64,000 nucleotides of DNA from Gemmatimonadota bacterium (GTDB lineage Bacteria; Gemmatimonadota; Gemmatimonadetes; Longimicrobiales; Gaopeijiaceae). A program made the translations under genes and the position numbers. The notes under the pieces are model-generated. The model made no database searches, had not been told where the DNA came from, and saw only the letters and a program-made list of their open reading frames with translations. The stretch lies in the NCBI GenBank assembly GCA_030827315.1, contig JAURER010000002.1, positions 62,001 to 126,000 on the forward strand, given 5' to 3'. Positions within the stretch are counted from its first letter, which is position 1. Each line of letters begins with the position of its first letter. Below, in pieces: positions 8,475 through 16,035 of this stretch.

Positions 8475-8545
8475 GCGTCGACGATGCCCCACCGCACCCG
8501 CCTTTCGCATACCTAACCCCAACCGGAACCGACCCGGAGAACTTC

Positions 8546-10033
8546 ATGAGCGATACCGCCCTGATGCCCGAAACCCTTACCACGACCGAGCGTCCTGCCT
8601 TCAAGGTCGCCGACCTCTCGCCCGAGACCGTGCGCTGGGGCCGAAACGAGATCCGTCTCGCCGAACAGGAGATGCCCGGTCTCATGGCGGCACGCGAGGA
8701 GTACGGGCCCCGCAAGCCGCTCGCGGGCCTCAAGGTCGCGGGCTCGCTCCACATGACCGTCCAGACGGCCGTGCTCATCGAGACCCTCGCCGATCTGGGC
8801 GCCGACGTGCGCTGGGCGTCGTGCAACATCTTCTCGACGCAGGACCACGCGGCGGCGGCCGTCGCGGTCGGGCGCGACGGCACGCCGGACGATCCGAAGG
8901 GCTCCGCCGTGTTCGCGTGGAAGGGCGAGACGCTCGAGGAATACTGGTGGTGTACGGACCAGATGCTCACCTGGCCCGACGGGTCCGGTCCGGACCTCCT
9001 GGTCGATGACGGTGGAGACGCCACACTCCTGATCCACAGGGGCGTGGAGTACGCCACCGCGGAAAACGTGCCCGACTTCGACCCCGATGCCGACCCGGAA
9101 GAATGGGGCGTGATCCTCGACCTGCTGCGCCGCACCCTGTCCGAGGACCCCGGCAAGTGGGCCCGGATCGCGAAGGACATCCGCGGCGTCTCGGAGGAGA
9201 CCACGACCGGCGTGCACCGGCTCTACGAGATGGAGGCGGCCGGATCACTCCTCTTCCCCGCGATCAACGTCAACGACTCCGTGACGAAGTCGAAGTTCGA
9301 CAACCTCTACGGATGCCGTCACTCGGTCGTGGACGGGCTCAACCGGGCTACGGACGTGATGCTGTCCGGCAAGAGCGCCGTCGTGCTCGGGTACGGCGAC
9401 GTCGGCAAGGGATGCGCCCAGGCCCTTAAGGCCCAGGGCGCGCGGGTTCATGTGACGGAGATCGACCCGATCTGCGCGCTCCAGGCCTGCATGGAGGGTT
9501 ATCAGGTCGTGCGCCTCGAAGACGTCCTCGAGACCGCCGACCTCTTCGTCACGGCCACCGGAAACAGGGACATCATCACCGCCGCGCACATGGCGAAGAT
9601 GAAGGACAAGGCCATCGTCGCGAACATCGGCCACTTCGACAACGAGATCGACATGGCGGGCCTCGCGAAGGTGAAGGGGATCCGCAAGGAGCAGATCAAG
9701 CCGCAGTACCACGAGTGGACCTTCCCCGACGGGCATTCGGTGCTGATCCTCGCGGAGGGCAGGCTCATGAATCTCGGATGTGCCACGGGCCACCCGAGCT
9801 TCGTGATGTCCGCGTCCTTCACCAACCAGGTCATCGCACAGATCGAGCTCGCCACGAACGCCGGCGGGTACGCCAACAAGGTGTACGTCCTGCCGAAGCA
9901 CCTCGACGAAAAGGTCGCCCGTCTCCACCTCGACAAGCTCGGCGCACGCCTGACCGAACTGTCGGAGTCGCAGGCGACCTACATCGGTGTGCCGAAGAGC
10001 GGCCCGTACAAGCCGGACCAGTACCGGTACTAG
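8546..10033 (+). CDS. ahcY: Adenosylhomocysteinase (S-adenosylhomocysteine hydrolase)
   Basis: A 495-residue NAD-dependent enzyme that splits S-adenosylhomocysteine into homocysteine and adenosine and keeps cellular methylation running. Substrate-domain motifs include [17 protein letters not shown] (~67-83) and [15 protein letters not shown] (~92-106). The NAD site is [13 protein letters not shown], and the C-terminal KPDQYRY tail that closes the neighbouring NAD site is intact. It has the ~40-residue insert (around [16 protein letters not shown]) found in many bacterial enzymes. The regulator upstream and the downstream 32-bp palindrome suggest a two-gene unit. Confidence 0.98.
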   Translation: MSDTALMPETLTTTERPAFKVADLSPETVRWGRNEIRLAEQEMPGLMAAREEYGPRKPLAGLKVAGSLHMTVQTAVLIETLADLGADVRWASCNIFSTQDHAAAAVAVGRDGTPDDPKGSAVFAWKGETLEEYWWCTDQMLTWPDGSGPDLLVDDGGDATLLIHRGVEYATAENVPDFDPDADPEEWGVILDLLRRTLSEDPGKWARIAKDIRGVSEETTTGVHRLYEMEAAGSLLFPAINVNDSVTKSKFDNLYGCRHSVVDGLNRATDVMLSGKSAVVLGYGDVGKGCAQALKAQGARVHVTEIDPICALQACMEGYQVVRLEDVLETADLFVTATGNRDIITAAHMAKMKDKAIVANIGHFDNEIDMAGLAKVKGIRKEQIKPQYHEWTFPDGHSVLILAEGRLMNLGCATGHPSFVMSASFTNQVIAQIELATNAGGYANKVYVLPKHLDEKVARLHLDKLGARLTELSESQATYIGVPKSGPYKPDQYRY

Positions 10034-10087
10034 GGCTCCTCCGTCGCTTCGCTGCCGGCGAGCGGCGCGATGGCGGGCGGACATGAA

Positions 10088-10119
10088 CGAGGGGGTGGAC
10101 CGGCCGGTCCACCCCCTCG
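10088..10119. terminator. 32-bp perfect palindrome between convergent ahcY and permease genes
   Basis: Two 16-base arms (CGAGGGGGTGGACCGG and its exact complement) meet with no spacer, so a 14-bp stem with a four-base tip can form. It sits in the gap between two converging genes. There is no T tract, but symmetry and location suggest a bidirectional terminator. Confidence 0.55.
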
Positions 10120-10172
10120 ACTCGTATACGCGCTGCCCCCGGAGCCCCTCCGCGGGATGGTTGCCCTGCCGG

Positions 10173-10994
10173 TCACCCTCCCATCACGAGCCGGATCGCG
10201 AAGAGCACGATCGTGGCGGTCAGCACGTTTCGGACCCATGCCTGCCCCTTCAGGATCTGAAGGTGCACGCCGAGGGCGGAACCGACGTACTGTCCGGCGG
10301 CCACGACGAGCCCCGCGGTCCAGTCGATCATGCCCGCGAAGGCGAAGATCAAAACCGCGACGATGGTGAACGCCAGCACGAGCGTGTTCTTGATGGCGTT
10401 GGCCCGCACGAGGTCGAGGCGACACGCCGCGAAGAGAGCAAGAAAGAGGAAGCCGATGCCGGCCTGGATGAAGCCGCCGTACCAGCCCAGCCCCAGAAGG
10501 GCCAGACGCACGAGCCACCGCCGCCCACCCTGGGGCAGCTCGGCAGAGCCTTCGAGAGAAGGCTCGATGGGGTGCCAGATCATCCACCCCGCCGTTACGA
10601 CGAGGACGAGCGCGAGCATGCGCTCGAACGCGACGTCCCCGATCTGCATGGCACTCCACGTTCCGAGCGCCACACCGGCCAGGGCGGGAGGAAGCCCGAA
10701 ATGGACCCACCCGTAAGGGATCAGGCGGCGCCGATGGAAGGTCACGGTCGCACCCACGCCGCCGAGCAGCACGCCGATGCGGTTCGTCGCGTTCGCCACA
10801 GTCGGCGGCAGCCCGATGAAGATCAGCAGGGGAAGCGTGAGCAGCGAGCCGCCCCCCGCGATGGCGTTGATCCCACCCGCGACGAACCCCGCGAGCAGAA
10901 GCAGAAGTACGTTCAGCAGATCGAGGGACAACAGAGGTCTCGGACAGGGTGCACGGGCAGCGCGACGGCCCGCTGAGGATGAGAGCCGCCCCAT
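10173..10994 (-). CDS. TauE/SafE family sulfite exporter-like permease
   Basis: A 273-residue inner-membrane protein with about eight hydrophobic segments. The family repeats are visible: AGFVAGGINAIAGGGSLLTLP near residue 35 and, in the second half, GFIQAGIGFLFLALF. Members export sulfite, sulfoacetate or other organic anions; the substrate here is unknown. The first ~22 residues are basic and polar and may not belong to the protein; a TTG just before LSLDLLNVL would start it directly at the first membrane helix. It converges with ahcY. Confidence 0.85.
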   Translation of the reverse strand: MGRLSSSAGRRAARAPCPRPLLSLDLLNVLLLLLAGFVAGGINAIAGGGSLLTLPLLIFIGLPPTVANATNRIGVLLGGVGATVTFHRRRLIPYGWVHFGLPPALAGVALGTWSAMQIGDVAFERMLALVLVVTAGWMIWHPIEPSLEGSAELPQGGRRWLVRLALLGLGWYGGFIQAGIGFLFLALFAACRLDLVRANAIKNTLVLAFTIVAVLIFAFAGMIDWTAGLVVAAGQYVGSALGVHLQILKGQAWVRNVLTATIVLFAIRLVMGG

Positions 10995-11063
10995 CCTCGC
11001 GGTCCATCGGGTCCGCGTCCAGAGTTGACGCGCGACACGCGGTGGGCGCGCCGCTCGCGTCTC

Positions 11064-12266
11064 CTACGAGACGGCGTTGATCATGTCGAAGATCGGCAGG
11101 TACATGGACACGATCATGCCACCGACGATCACGCCGAGCACCACGATCATGATCGGCTCCAGTGCCGCGAGCAGCGCCTCGACCGCCGTATCGACCTCGT
11201 CGTCGTAGAAGTCGGCGATCTTCGAGAGCATCTCGTCCAGACCACCCGTCTGCTCACCTACGTTGATCATCTGAACGACCATCGGCGGGAACACGCCGGA
11301 CTCCTTGAGGGGCCCGGAGATCGTCTCACCGCCGGCGATCGAGGCGCGTGAGCCCATGACCGCGTCGTGGATGACGCGATTGCCTGCGGTCTTCGCCGTG
11401 ATCTCGAGCCCCTCGAGGATCGACACGCCGGAGGCGACCAGGGTACCGAGCGTACGCGTGAAGCGCGCGACCGCCGCCTTCCGCTGCAGGTCGCCGAGGA
11501 TCGGCATGGCGAGCAGGAACTTGTCGAGCAGGAGCTCCCCCTGCGCCGTCTTGTAGAACTGCCGGATCCCGAAGATGAAGCCGATGATGGCCACACCGCA
11601 CGCCCACCAGAACGCCTGAAGGAAGGCGGACATCCCGATGACGATCTGCGTCGGAAGCGGCAGGGGGATGCCGGCCGAAGCGAACATGCCCTGGAAGGTA
11701 GGAATCACGAAGACGAGCAGCACGACGACGCAGATGGCCGCGACCGAGAAGATGACCCCCGGGTAGATCATGGCACCCTTGATCTTCCGAACGAGGGCGT
11801 CGTTCTTCTCCAGGAAGGTGGCGAGACGCAGCAAGATCGTGTCGAGGATACCCCCCGCCTCGCCGGCGGCGACCATGTTCGTGTAGAGCTCGGTGAAGAC
11901 TTTCGGATGCTTCGCCATCGCGTCGGCCAGGGTGTGACCCGACTCGACGTCGTACAGGACGTCCGCAATCGTCTTGCGAAGCGCCTGGTTCTCGGTCTGT
12001 TCCGCCAGGATGTCCAGGCTCTGCACGAGCGGCAGACCCGCGTTGATCATGGTCGCGAACTGCCGCGTGAAGATCACGACATCCCGCATCGAGACGCCCG
12101 TTCCGAACGAGAGCGAGAGCTGCTTCGGCTTCTCCCGGACCGAGACCGGAATCAGCTTCTGCCGATGAAGCTGCGCGAGGACGGCGTCCCGGGTCGGGAC
12201 GTCGATCTCACCCGTTTGCATCTCCCCGCCGGAGGCGGGCCTGGCGCTGTACGAAAAGGTGGGCAT
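11064..12266 (-). CDS. pilC: Type IV pilus inner-membrane platform protein PilC (GspF family)
   Basis: A 400-residue polytopic platform protein on which the pilus motor ATPases act. Two GspF domains are seen: residues ~68-190 (FTRQFATMINAGLPLVQSL) and ~270-395 (FTRTLGTLVASGVSILEGLE), with membrane segments near residues 170-190, 210-235 and 370-395. The GEAGG and GEQTGGL turns conserved in PilC are present. It is the last gene of pilB-pilT-pilC, 28 bp after pilT. Confidence 0.96.
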   Translation of the reverse strand: MPTFSYSARPASGGEMQTGEIDVPTRDAVLAQLHRQKLIPVSVREKPKQLSLSFGTGVSMRDVVIFTRQFATMINAGLPLVQSLDILAEQTENQALRKTIADVLYDVESGHTLADAMAKHPKVFTELYTNMVAAGEAGGILDTILLRLATFLEKNDALVRKIKGAMIYPGVIFSVAAICVVVLLVFVIPTFQGMFASAGIPLPLPTQIVIGMSAFLQAFWWACGVAIIGFIFGIRQFYKTAQGELLLDKFLLAMPILGDLQRKAAVARFTRTLGTLVASGVSILEGLEITAKTAGNRVIHDAVMGSRASIAGGETISGPLKESGVFPPMVVQMINVGEQTGGLDEMLSKIADFYDDEVDTAVEALLAALEPIMIVVLGVIVGGMIVSMYLPIFDMINAVS

Positions 12267-12294
12267 GTCCTTCTGCTACCTCGGTGGGTTCGAG

Positions 12295-13413
12295 TTATTC
12301 GCTTGGCGCCGGCTGGCCGACGGCACGCAGGAGTTCATTCGGGTCCCCGGAGCGCTTCAGAGCTTCCTCCAGCGTCACCTCGTTCTTCATGTAGAGCATC
12401 TGCAGGGCGTCGTTCATCGTCTGCATGCCGTGTTTCTTCCCCGCCTGCATCAGCGAGTAGATCTGGTGGATCTTCTCGTCGCGGATCACCGCACGGATGG
12501 CGGGCGTGCAGATCATGACCTCCGCGGCGACGACGCGCCCCTTGCCGCGAGCCTTGGGAACCAGCGTCTGGGTGATGACTCCCTCCAGTACAAAGGCCAG
12601 CTGTGTCCGGACCTGGCCCTGCTGGTATGCGGGGAAAGCGTCGATGATGCGGTTGATCGACTCCGCCGCGGAGTTCGTGTGCAGTGTGGCGAAGACCAGG
12701 TGACCGGTCTCGGCGATGGTCAGGGCCGCCGAGATCGTCTCGAGGTCGCGCATCTCACCCACGAGAATGACGTCGGGGTCCTGGCGCAGCGCGTACTTCA
12801 GAGCGGCGCGGAAGCTCTGGGTGTCCGCTCCGACCTCGCGCTGGTTGATCATGCATCCCTGGTGGCGGTGGACGAACTCGATCGGGTCCTCGATCGTGAT
12901 GATGTGGCCCTTCCGCTCCCGGTTCACCTTGTCGATCATCGCCGCGAGCGTGGTCGACTTTCCCGAACCCGTGGGACCGGTGACGAGCACGAGCCCGCGC
13001 GGACGGTTGGCGAGCGTGTTGGCGATCGGCGGCAGACCCAGCTTGTCGAGCGAGACGATCTCGTACGGAATCTGCCGAATCGCCATCGCCACACAGCCGC
13101 GCTGCTTGTACACGTTGCCGCGGAAGCGGGAGAGATTCTGGACGCCGAAGGAGAAGTCGAGCTCGTCCTCGGTCTCGAAACGCTTCTTCTGATTGTCGGT
13201 CAGAATGGAATACGCGAGCGCGAGGGTGTCCTTGGCCGTCAGAATCTGCTTGTTCTGGCTGTCCGCGAGATCGCCGTCGATACGGACCCTCGCCGGGTTC
13301 CCCACCGTGATGTGGAGATCAGAGGCGCCCCTCTGGATCATCTCCTGGAGGAGAACACGAAGGTTGAGCTCCTGCTGTGGCTGCTGTCCCGCCGGAGCGG
13401 CCGGCTGCGTCAT
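12295..13413 (-). CDS. pilT: Type IV pilus retraction ATPase PilT
   Basis: A 372-residue hexameric ATPase that disassembles the pilus and drives twitching and DNA uptake. Motifs: Walker A GPTGSGKSTT (~147), Asp box IITIEDPIEF (~173), Walker B VILVGEMRDLET (~217) and the His box ATLHTNSA (~240). The C-terminal AIRAVIRDEK segment corresponds to the PilT AIRNLIRE motif needed for retraction. The N-terminus MTQPAAPAGQQPQQ is a short Pro/Gln-rich extension. The gene lies 34 bp after pilB. Confidence 0.97.
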   Translation of the reverse strand: MTQPAAPAGQQPQQELNLRVLLQEMIQRGASDLHITVGNPARVRIDGDLADSQNKQILTAKDTLALAYSILTDNQKKRFETEDELDFSFGVQNLSRFRGNVYKQRGCVAMAIRQIPYEIVSLDKLGLPPIANTLANRPRGLVLVTGPTGSGKSTTLAAMIDKVNRERKGHIITIEDPIEFVHRHQGCMINQREVGADTQSFRAALKYALRQDPDVILVGEMRDLETISAALTIAETGHLVFATLHTNSAAESINRIIDAFPAYQQGQVRTQLAFVLEGVITQTLVPKARGKGRVVAAEVMICTPAIRAVIRDEKIHQIYSLMQAGKKHGMQTMNDALQMLYMKNEVTLEEALKRSGDPNELLRAVGQPAPSE

Positions 13414-13447
13414 CTTCTGCCCTCGTTTCTGTGAACGCGAAGCGCCG

Positions 13448-15166
13448 TCAATCGGCGACCGTCGTTTCCTTGACCACCTCGTCGAGGCTCGTCACACCGC
13501 TCTCGACCTTCTTGAGGCCGTCCTCCCGCAGCGTGAGCATCCCTTCGGAACGCGCCAGCTCCCGCAGCTCGTCCGTACCCATCTCGTTCATGATGGCCTT
13601 GCGAAGGGCGGTGCTCATGATCATGACCTCGTAGAAGCCGCAACGGCCCTTGTAGCCGGTTCCCCCGCACTTGTCGCAACCCTCGCCCTTGTAGAAGGTC
13701 ATCCGGTGCGCCCAGTCGAGGTCGACCTTCGCCGCCTTGAGGTACTCCTCGTCGTACTTCGCCTCGACCTTGCAGGTCTTGCAGATCCGACGCGCAAGTC
13801 GCTGCGCGGAGATCAGGTTCAGCGCCGACGCCACATTGAACGGCTCCAGTCCCATGTCGATCATGCGGGTGATCGTGCCCGGACAGTCGTTCGTGTGGAG
13901 CGTGGACAGTACGAGGTGGCCGGTGAGCGCGGCCTTGATCGCGATGCCGCCGGTGGAAATGTCGCGGATCTCACCGACCATGATGATGTTCGGATCCTGC
14001 CGCAGGAACGCTTTGAGGGCGGCCGGGAAGTCCATGCCGATCTCTGGCCGGACCAGCACCTGGTTGATGCCGTGGATATTGTACTCGACCGGGTCCTCGG
14101 CCGTCATGATGTTGGTGTCGATGGTATTGATCTGGGACAGCGCCGAGTAGAGCGTCGTGGTCTTCCCGGAACCGGTCGGACCGGTGACCAGGACCATCCC
14201 GTACGGACGGGAGATCGCCCACATGAAGTCCTTCTCGGCCTTCGGCTCGAATCCGAACTTGGTCAGGTCGAACGTCAGGTTCCCCTTGTCGAGGATGCGC
14301 AGCACGATCTTCTCGCCGAAGATGACCGGCAGCGTGGAAACACGGAAGTCGACCACCTTGTTCATCAGCTTCAGCTTGATGCGGCCATCCTGCGGCACGC
14401 GGCGCTCGGCGATGTTGAGGTCCGCGAGGATCTTGATGCGCGAGGTGAGGGCCGCCTTCATCTTCATCGGCGGCTTCATGACTTCCTGGAGCGCGCCGTC
14501 GATCCGGTAACGAATCCGGATCTCTTTCTCATACGGCTCGATGTGGATGTCCGAGACGCCTTTCAGGACCGCGTCCGTGAGCAGGCCGTTGATGAACTTG
14601 ACGACCGGCGCCGAGTCCACCTCCGCGGCCAGAGCCGAGTAATCCTCGTCGGGCCCGTCGTCGATCACCTCGACTTCGTCGAAGTCGTCCCAGTCTTCCG
14701 GAATGGCGGCGGCCGGATCGTCGGCCTTGCCGTAATAGGTGTCGAGGTGCTTGCGAAGCGTGTACTCGCCTACGATGACCGGCTCGATCTCGAGGCGTGT
14801 GATGAACTTCAAGGCGTCAATGGCCGCGAAGTCCGTCGGATTCGTCATCGCGACGGTGAGCATCCGGCCAACGCGACGGAGAGGAAGGACGAGGTGCTTT
14901 CTCGCGACGTCCTTCGGCACAAGCTTGATGATCTTCGGGTCGACGTGGACCTTGGCGAGATCCACGGCGGGCACCCGGTACTGCTTGGCGAGCATGCGCG
15001 TCAGCTCTTCTTCCGCCACGAAGCCCAGGTGCACGAGGGCATAGCCGATGCGCGTACCCCCCGTCTTCGCCTCGGCGATCCCCTGCTGCAACTGCTGCTC
15101 CGTGATCAGGCCCTCCTTCACGAAGAGGTCTCCGAGACGGATCTCCTGAGCGACCTTGGCTGACAT
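13448..15166 (-). CDS. pilB: Type IV pilus extension ATPase PilB
   Basis: A 572-residue cytoplasmic ATPase that powers pilus assembly. The N-terminal MshEN-type domain (RLGDLFVKEGLITEQQLQQG onwards) is of the kind that binds cyclic di-GMP in related proteins. The core contains Walker A GPTGSGKTTTL, Walker B IIMVGEIRD and the His box STLHTND. A tetracysteine zinc site follows: CKTCK and CDKCGGTGYKGR. An acidic linker (EDWDDFDEVEVIDDGPDED) separates the two halves. It is the first gene of the pil operon and is preceded by an AT-rich promoter region. Confidence 0.97.
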   Translation of the reverse strand: MSAKVAQEIRLGDLFVKEGLITEQQLQQGIAEAKTGGTRIGYALVHLGFVAEEELTRMLAKQYRVPAVDLAKVHVDPKIIKLVPKDVARKHLVLPLRRVGRMLTVAMTNPTDFAAIDALKFITRLEIEPVIVGEYTLRKHLDTYYGKADDPAAAIPEDWDDFDEVEVIDDGPDEDYSALAAEVDSAPVVKFINGLLTDAVLKGVSDIHIEPYEKEIRIRYRIDGALQEVMKPPMKMKAALTSRIKILADLNIAERRVPQDGRIKLKLMNKVVDFRVSTLPVIFGEKIVLRILDKGNLTFDLTKFGFEPKAEKDFMWAISRPYGMVLVTGPTGSGKTTTLYSALSQINTIDTNIMTAEDPVEYNIHGINQVLVRPEIGMDFPAALKAFLRQDPNIIMVGEIRDISTGGIAIKAALTGHLVLSTLHTNDCPGTITRMIDMGLEPFNVASALNLISAQRLARRICKTCKVEAKYDEEYLKAAKVDLDWAHRMTFYKGEGCDKCGGTGYKGRCGFYEVMIMSTALRKAIMNEMGTDELRELARSEGMLTLREDGLKKVESGVTSLDEVVKETTVAD

Positions 15167-15215
15167 CGACTTCGGTCCTTTCCGGGTTTTCCGGGCGGCG
15201 ACGGGCCGCGCTCGC

Positions 15216-15262
15216 CTTGTAAAATTAAAGTAGAATAGGGATGGAGTGTCCCGATTTACAAG
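15216..15262 (-). promoter_or_regulatory. Promoter of pilB-pilT-pilC bracketed by an 8-bp inverted repeat
   Basis: On the minus strand TTGTAA and TATTCT lie 18 bases apart (15256-15261 and 15232-15237), about 60 bases upstream of pilB. The element is framed by CTTGTAAA and its exact complement TTTACAAG (15216-15223 and 15255-15262); one arm overlaps the -35 and the other the expected transcription start. This suggests an operator. No sigma-54 motif is seen, unlike classical PilR-controlled promoters. Confidence 0.45.
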
Positions 15263-15295
15263 CTCGCTCTCCGGAGAGTGCGGCGTCTCAGTCCC

Positions 15296-15976
15296 TCACG
15301 GCCGGCGCCTCCGTCGACCTACGGTGACGAGCCCCCGCAGGCGTTCGACGGTGACCGGCCCTATCCCGGGCACCCGCCCCAGATCCTCGACCGACGCGAA
15401 CGGGCGATCCCGCCGCGCCGCGACGAGCCGCTCGGCGATCACCGGTCCGATACCGGGAAGCGTGGTGAGCTCGGCCGGGTCCGCCCGATTGATGTCCACG
15501 GCCGAAGGCTGCGCCGCCGGCGCGTCCCCCGGGTCCGTCGCGCGTCTCTCCGACCGGGCCCCACCTGACTCGGAAGTGGAGAGGGCGAGGTGGGGCCGGA
15601 TCCGCTCGATCGCGGTGGGTCCGAGTCCGCGCACGGCAAGGAGGTCCTCCGGCCGCCTGAAGACCACCCCCGCGGCGCGAAGCTCGACGATCGCGCGCGC
15701 ACGGGCAGGGCCCACGCCCGGCAGGCGGTCGAGCGCGTCGGCGCCCGCCCGGTTCGGGTCGATCGTTTCCCCCGGGTCGAGCGGCCGAGTGCGGACCTCC
15801 TCTGCCTCGAGGGCGGCCCGTGTCCGGATCGCGTGGGCGGCGGCGTCCGCGGCGGTGCCTCCCGGGGACGCCGCCGGACCTCGCACCGCGACACCCGCGT
15901 GCAGCCAGCGCGCCAGGCTGAGCAGCAGCAGCAGCGCGACGGCGCGTCGCAGCGCACGGGCTTCGGCATCGGGCAT
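15296..15976 (-). CDS. ComEA-like membrane-anchored DNA-binding protein with two helix-hairpin-helix domains
   Basis: A 226-residue protein. A basic start and one membrane segment (ALLLLLSLARWLHAGVAV, ~15-32) are followed by two ComEA-type domains: IDPNRAGADALDRLPGVGP and, after an Ala/Asp-rich linker, VDINRADPAELTTLPGIGP. Each contains a pair of helix-hairpin-helix motifs that bind the DNA backbone without sequence preference. ComEA pulls transforming DNA into the periplasm in competent bacteria, and the neighbouring pilus motor genes fit a DNA-uptake role (inference). The ATG at 15976 is chosen because it precedes the membrane helix; upstream sequence in that frame is antisense-like to sprA. 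Confidence 0.85.
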   Translation of the reverse strand: MPDAEARALRRAVALLLLLSLARWLHAGVAVRGPAASPGGTAADAAAHAIRTRAALEAEEVRTRPLDPGETIDPNRAGADALDRLPGVGPARARAIVELRAAGVVFRRPEDLLAVRGLGPTAIERIRPHLALSTSESGGARSERRATDPGDAPAAQPSAVDINRADPAELTTLPGIGPVIAERLVAARRDRPFASVEDLGRVPGIGPVTVERLRGLVTVGRRRRRP

Positions 15977-16035
15977 GTCCAACCATGTTGCACGGCCCGG
16001 GGCGGTCCCATGAGCCGACGGGACTGGACGGGGCG

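Noticed and set aside
8475-8545. SAH riboswitch upstream of ahcY
   Set aside because: The 71-bp gap is too short for the aptamer and lacks its conserved core; control through the upstream regulator is more likely.
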